From: Streptomyces sp. NRRL F-6131
Lineage (GTDB): Bacteria > Actinomycetota > Actinomycetes > Streptomycetales > Streptomycetaceae
Length of the DNA stretch: 64,000 nucleotides
Assembly: GCA_000719695.1 (NCBI GenBank)
Contig: JOHN01000036.1
Span: 39,205 to 103,204, forward strand
Direction of reading: 5' to 3'
Position numbers and translations under genes: made by a program. Below the pieces are notes generated by a model. That model did no database searches, was not told the DNA's origin, and saw only the letters and a program-made list of their open reading frames with translations. This document shows, in pieces, positions 61,152 to 64,000 of this stretch. Numbering within the stretch: the stretch's first letter is position 1; every line of letters starts with the position of its first letter.

Positions 61152-62341
61152 CCGTGGAGTGTCTCACCGGGCGCCGACAGTCCGGCCCGCCGCGCGCTCC
61201 GCTGCTCCCAGCCGAAGGCGGCGGCCAGGGCGAGCGTGACCGCGGCGACCTGGGCCAGGGCCGAGACGGCGGTGCCGAGCACCGTGGCGGCCGCGACCAC
61301 GGCCGCGGCCACCAGGCGCGGCAGGTTGGGGCCGAGGGCGAAGGTCCGGCGGACGGCGGCGTTGACGACCAGGAAGAGGGCCACCCCGCCGGCCAGCGCG
61401 GCCGCCTGCGCGGCGCTGATCGCCGCCCCCGGGTGCGCGACCGCCGACTTCACCCCGGCGGCGAACAGCAGCACCCCGAGCAGCAGCCCGTAGTGGCCCA
61501 GGTTGTAGACGCTGACGGCGAGCCGGTTGCGCCGGTCGGAGGGCAGTGCGGCCATGTGGTGCTCGGCGCGGGTGTCGTCGTCCCGCCCGAAGTACGCCCA
61601 CCAGAGCCCCACGCAGACGGCCAGGCTCAGCAGCGCGACGGCCACCAGCGGGGCGGTGAGCTCGGCGGTGCCCGCGCCCACGCCGATCGCGATCACCGAC
61701 TCGCCGAACGCGATGATCACCACCAGCCCGTGCCGCTCGACGAAGTGGTCCGCGCGCAGCTGGAAGCTGGGCAGGTCGACCAGCCGGGGTATCGCGAACT
61801 GCAGGGCGAAGGCGCCCGCCCAGAGGGTGAGCTGGGCCGAGCCGGTGAGGTAGCCGCCGGCCACCACCAGCCCGGTGTTGACCAGGTTGAGCCCGCCCAT
61901 CCGGAGCACCGGGCCGAGCTTCACGCCCGACATCGCGAACATGCCCGTGTGCACGGCCACCACCAGCAGGTACGCCCAGCCGAAGGCGACGCCGCTGCCC
62001 TCGAAGGCGTGCGGCACGGAGAGCGAGATCACCAGGAAGCCGGCCATGGCGAGCATCAGCAGGCCGCGCCGGCCGTGGGTGCTCGGTGGCATGGCGTTGG
62101 TCAGCCAGATGAAGGCGTCGTACATCCACCAGATCACCGCCAGCATCACCAGCACCTGGGTGAACCCACCGGGGGTGAGGTGGTGGGCCAGACTGCCGGT
62201 CAGTTGGGTGACGGTGAAGACGAAGACGAGGTCGAGGAAGAGTTCGAGCGGCGCCGCCCGGAGCGAGGGCTCGGCGGCGCCGGTGAGGACGGGGGTGGGG
62301 GCGGGGGCCTCGCCGGCGGCGGGCGTACTGGTCGCGATCAC
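61148..62341 (-). CDS. ltrA: Low temperature requirement A (LtrA) family membrane protein
   Basis: A 397-residue protein from GTG 62341. About 10-12 hydrophobic segments; LELFLDLVFVFTVTQLTGSL (about 32-51) and ADHFVERHGLVVIIAFGESV are LtrA signatures. A -10-like CATACT ends 7-8 bases before the GTG, so the transcript may be leaderless. Function is unknown; the family was first linked to growth at low temperature in Listeria. It precedes the ricin-type gene in a two-gene operon. Confidence 0.88.
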   Translation of the reverse strand: MIATSTPAAGEAPAPTPVLTGAAEPSLRAAPLELFLDLVFVFTVTQLTGSLAHHLTPGGFTQVLVMLAVIWWMYDAFIWLTNAMPPSTHGRRGLLMLAMAGFLVISLSVPHAFEGSGVAFGWAYLLVVAVHTGMFAMSGVKLGPVLRMGGLNLVNTGLVVAGGYLTGSAQLTLWAGAFALQFAIPRLVDLPSFQLRADHFVERHGLVVIIAFGESVIAIGVGAGTAELTAPLVAVALLSLAVCVGLWWAYFGRDDDTRAEHHMAALPSDRRNRLAVSVYNLGHYGLLLGVLLFAAGVKSAVAHPGAAISAAQAAALAGGVALFLVVNAAVRRTFALGPNLPRLVAAAVVAAATVLGTAVSALAQVAAVTLALAAAFGWEQRSARRAGLSAPGETLHG

Positions 62342-62430
62342 CCGCGCGAGTATGGGGGACGCCGGGCCGTCCGCGCCGGGGATTCCGGCAGCCGGGCGGC
62401 GACCTGACGCCCGGTCGACAGCGACGGGGC

Positions 62431-62463
62431 ACCGCTCGGCCACCGCTCGGCCACCGCTCGGCC
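62431..62463. repeat. 11-bp tandem repeat ACCGCTCGGCC x3
   Basis: Three perfect 11-base copies in the 285-bp gap between ltrA and the next rightward gene. The rest of 62342-62626 is GC-rich with no clear feature except a TATGCT at 62614-62619 that may be a -10. Confidence 0.85.
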
Positions 62464-62626
62464 ACCGACGGAACGGTGGTGGCGGGGTGGGGGTGGAGCG
62501 GTGGTGGGGCTTTCGCGGAGTCGGTGCGGAGCCGGTGCGGGGCCGCCGCGGAGCCGTCCGGGCGCCGCGTGGGTGGGGGGCGACCCGGGCGCGGGGACGG
62601 GACGGCGGGCGCCTATGCTGCGGCGA

Positions 62627-63808
62627 ATGGTGCCCGACCCTCATTCCGCGCAGGACGGCCGTTCCACCGGGCCGTCGGACAGTCAGCAGTCCGCCCTCCT
62701 CGAGGCGGTGGTCTCCCTGGAGGCCGCCGTGGCCGACCTGGCGGGGGACCCGGACGGCGGTGCGCGCTTCGACGCGGCACTGCGCCGGCTGGGCGCGGCA
62801 CTCGGCCCCGCCGAGGACGAGGAGTCGGCGGCCGTCGGTCCACGGCTGGCCGCGCTGCTCCTGGACACCCCGCTGTTCCCCCGGGCGCACCTGGCGATGA
62901 TGGTCGGCGCCTGCGTGGAGCGCGGTGCCGATCCGGTGGCCTGCGCCGACGGCGTCCTCGCCGGGCTGCGCGAGGCCCTGAGCGGCGCCCTGCTGCTGAT
63001 CGACCGCTGGGCGGAGACCGGCACGGGCGCCGGTGAGGCCCCCGGGGCCGACGGGGGCGACGGGGGCGCCCTGCCGGATCCCGAGGAGGACGACCCCGGC
63101 CTCGCCCACGCCCGGATCACCGAGCCCGGCCGGACGGACGACCGGCAGGCCCACCGGGCCGTGGTCGGCTGGTGGACGCTCCAGCTGTGGCAGCGGGCCG
63201 CGTTCGCGGTCTGCTCGCACGCCGCGGTCCGGCGCGCGGCGCGCGGCTCCGGGGTGAGCGCCGTCCTCGCCGAGCTGGTCGACCGGTACCGCGAGCGGTC
63301 CGACCAGCACGACCTCAAGGGCCTGCGGCACCTGGTCGCCACCCTCGACGACGAGCCGCTGCTCGTCCTGCACCGCCCGAGCGGCACCGGCTACCTGCTG
63401 CGGATGGACGGGCTGACCGACAACTTCCAGCTCCACACGCTGCTGATCGAGGAGCTCGTCGGCGGCGGCCACCTGCCCGGCACCCGCCCGGACCCCGAGG
63501 TGGTCGCGCTCAGCCGCACCCGGTGGCTGGACGGGCGCCGGTTCGTCGCGACCGGCGCGTTCAACCTGGTGGCGCCGGACGGTGGGTGGATCTGGAACGA
63601 GGGCATGCCGGAGGACATCCCCGTGGTGGACGGCGTGCGGACCCTCGTCCTGGATCCGCAGCCCTACGAGCGGAGCTGGGCCGCCGGGCGGTTCGTCGAG
63701 CAGGTGCCCGGCGACCTGCGGCTGGAGCGGGTACTGGAGCCGGCCGAGGCGGCGGCCCGACTCGCGGCGGCCGCGCCCGCGCTGCCCTTCGAGCAGGCGG
63801 TGCGGTAG
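62627..63808 (+). CDS. Hypothetical protein
   Basis: A 393-residue protein from ATG 62627 (ATG 62615 is in frame; a TATGCT just upstream may be a -10 for a leaderless transcript). The N-terminal 170 residues are acidic and helical; an acidic low-complexity loop (GADGGDGGALPDPEEDD) precedes a second domain (about 180-390: RTDDRQAHRAVVGWWTLQLW, HDLKGLRHLVATLDDEPLLV, GYLLRMDGLTDNFQLHTLLI, FVATGAFNLVAPDGGWIWNE). No family is recognised. It is soluble with no signal peptide. Confidence 0.8.
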   Translation: MVPDPHSAQDGRSTGPSDSQQSALLEAVVSLEAAVADLAGDPDGGARFDAALRRLGAALGPAEDEESAAVGPRLAALLLDTPLFPRAHLAMMVGACVERGADPVACADGVLAGLREALSGALLLIDRWAETGTGAGEAPGADGGDGGALPDPEEDDPGLAHARITEPGRTDDRQAHRAVVGWWTLQLWQRAAFAVCSHAAVRRAARGSGVSAVLAELVDRYRERSDQHDLKGLRHLVATLDDEPLLVLHRPSGTGYLLRMDGLTDNFQLHTLLIEELVGGGHLPGTRPDPEVVALSRTRWLDGRRFVATGAFNLVAPDGGWIWNEGMPEDIPVVDGVRTLVLDPQPYERSWAAGRFVEQVPGDLRLERVLEPAEAAARLAAAAPALPFEQAVR

Positions 63809-63906
63809 GCAAGTGCGGTGGCCGGTCGCCGGGTCGGCGGCCGGGGGCGGGCCGCCGGGGCCGCCGGGGCCGCCGGGTTATGGTCGGAAGTCCGAGGAGT
63901 CCTAGG

Positions 63907-64000
63907 AGCTGTTCAGGGTTCGGATCTTGGCTTGGTCTGATGGCGGGCTGGTGTGTCTGGTAGAACTCGGAGTTGTGGCGCGTTTTGACGTGACGGATGC
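63907..64000 (+). mobile_element. Probable left end of an IS5-type insertion sequence (partial)
   Basis: After a CTAG (63903-63906), matching the YTAR/TA targets of IS5-family elements, the sequence changes to lower GC with a GAGCTGTTCAGGGTTCGG start typical of streptomycete IS termini. It ends with an open frame. The right terminus is outside the window, so the element is only suspected. Confidence 0.4.
63975..64000 (+). CDS. Transposase, first residues only
   Basis: From GTG 63975 the frame gives VARFDVTDA, the usual opening of IS5-family transposases (M/V-x-R-x-D-L/V-T-D-A-E-W). Nine residues are too few for certainty. Confidence 0.4.

Overview
This window reads as chromosomal DNA of a high-GC actinomycete, most likely Streptomycetaceae (Streptomyces or Kitasatospora). 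The reasons are the very high GC content, strong third-position GC in every gene, many GTG and TTG starts, two ECF sigma factors, MocR and XRE/cupin regulators, LCP and LPxTG surface proteins, and a phenazine plus mevalonate gene set known from this family. Species cannot be named from the sequence alone.

Layout. 1-6.9 kb: a partial NRDE/TANGO2-like gene, a small unknown protein, a receptor-like Ser/Thr kinase, an acetyltransferase, a divergent ArsR-type regulator/MFS exporter pair with a clear operator, and a small membrane protein. 6.9-8.2 kb: about 1.2 kb without a credible gene, holding eight related hairpin-forming palindromes. 8.2-12.3 kb: two ECF sigma systems, an ECF42-like operon (DGPF protein, sigma, hydrolase) and an ECF41-like sigma divergent from a carboxymuconolactone decarboxylase; both have promoters matching the motifs I recall for those groups. 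12.4-24.7 kb: housekeeping and accessory genes (PemK-like membrane protein, MocR, XRE/cupin, pyruvate oxidase, GH65 phosphorylase with beta-phosphoglucomutase, VOC, SRPBCC, LCP). A tRNA-Lys(UUU) follows at 25.0 kb.

25.1-44.0 kb is a prenylated-phenazine type cluster. It holds an ABBA aromatic prenyltransferase, a complete six-gene mevalonate operon (mevalonate kinase, diphosphomevalonate decarboxylase, phosphomevalonate kinase, type 2 IPP isomerase, HMG-CoA reductase, HMG-CoA synthase), a chorismate synthase, a zinc-ribbon/HTH regulatory pair, the phenazine core genes in the order phzB-C-D-E-F-G-A, and a ferredoxin/ferredoxin-reductase pair. The logic is that chorismate supply (phzC, aroC) and DMAPP supply (mevalonate operon) meet at phenazine-1-carboxylate, which the ABBA enzyme would prenylate. 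Unexpectedly, phzE is broken: roughly 50 codons are missing from the chorismate-binding domain and the two halves are in different frames, so as sequenced the cluster should not make phenazines.

44.1-51.3 kb: a LysR regulator divergent from cydA-cydB-cydD-cydC. The CydA is short and lacks most of the quinol-binding Q-loop. 51.4-56.5 kb: a DUF4097 protein divergent from a GbsR/MarR regulator with conspicuous CGTTGCA dyads, then a 1,104-residue LPDTG-anchored surface protein. A second tRNA-Lys(UUU) lies at 56.7 kb, in the same orientation and sharing 41 identical bases with the first; the two bracket the phenazine/cyd segment. 56.8-63.8 kb: nucleotidyltransferase, HTH_42 protein, SDR, tyrosine phosphatase, LtrA/ricin-type pair and an unknown gene. 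The window ends in what looks like the left end of an IS5-type insertion sequence.
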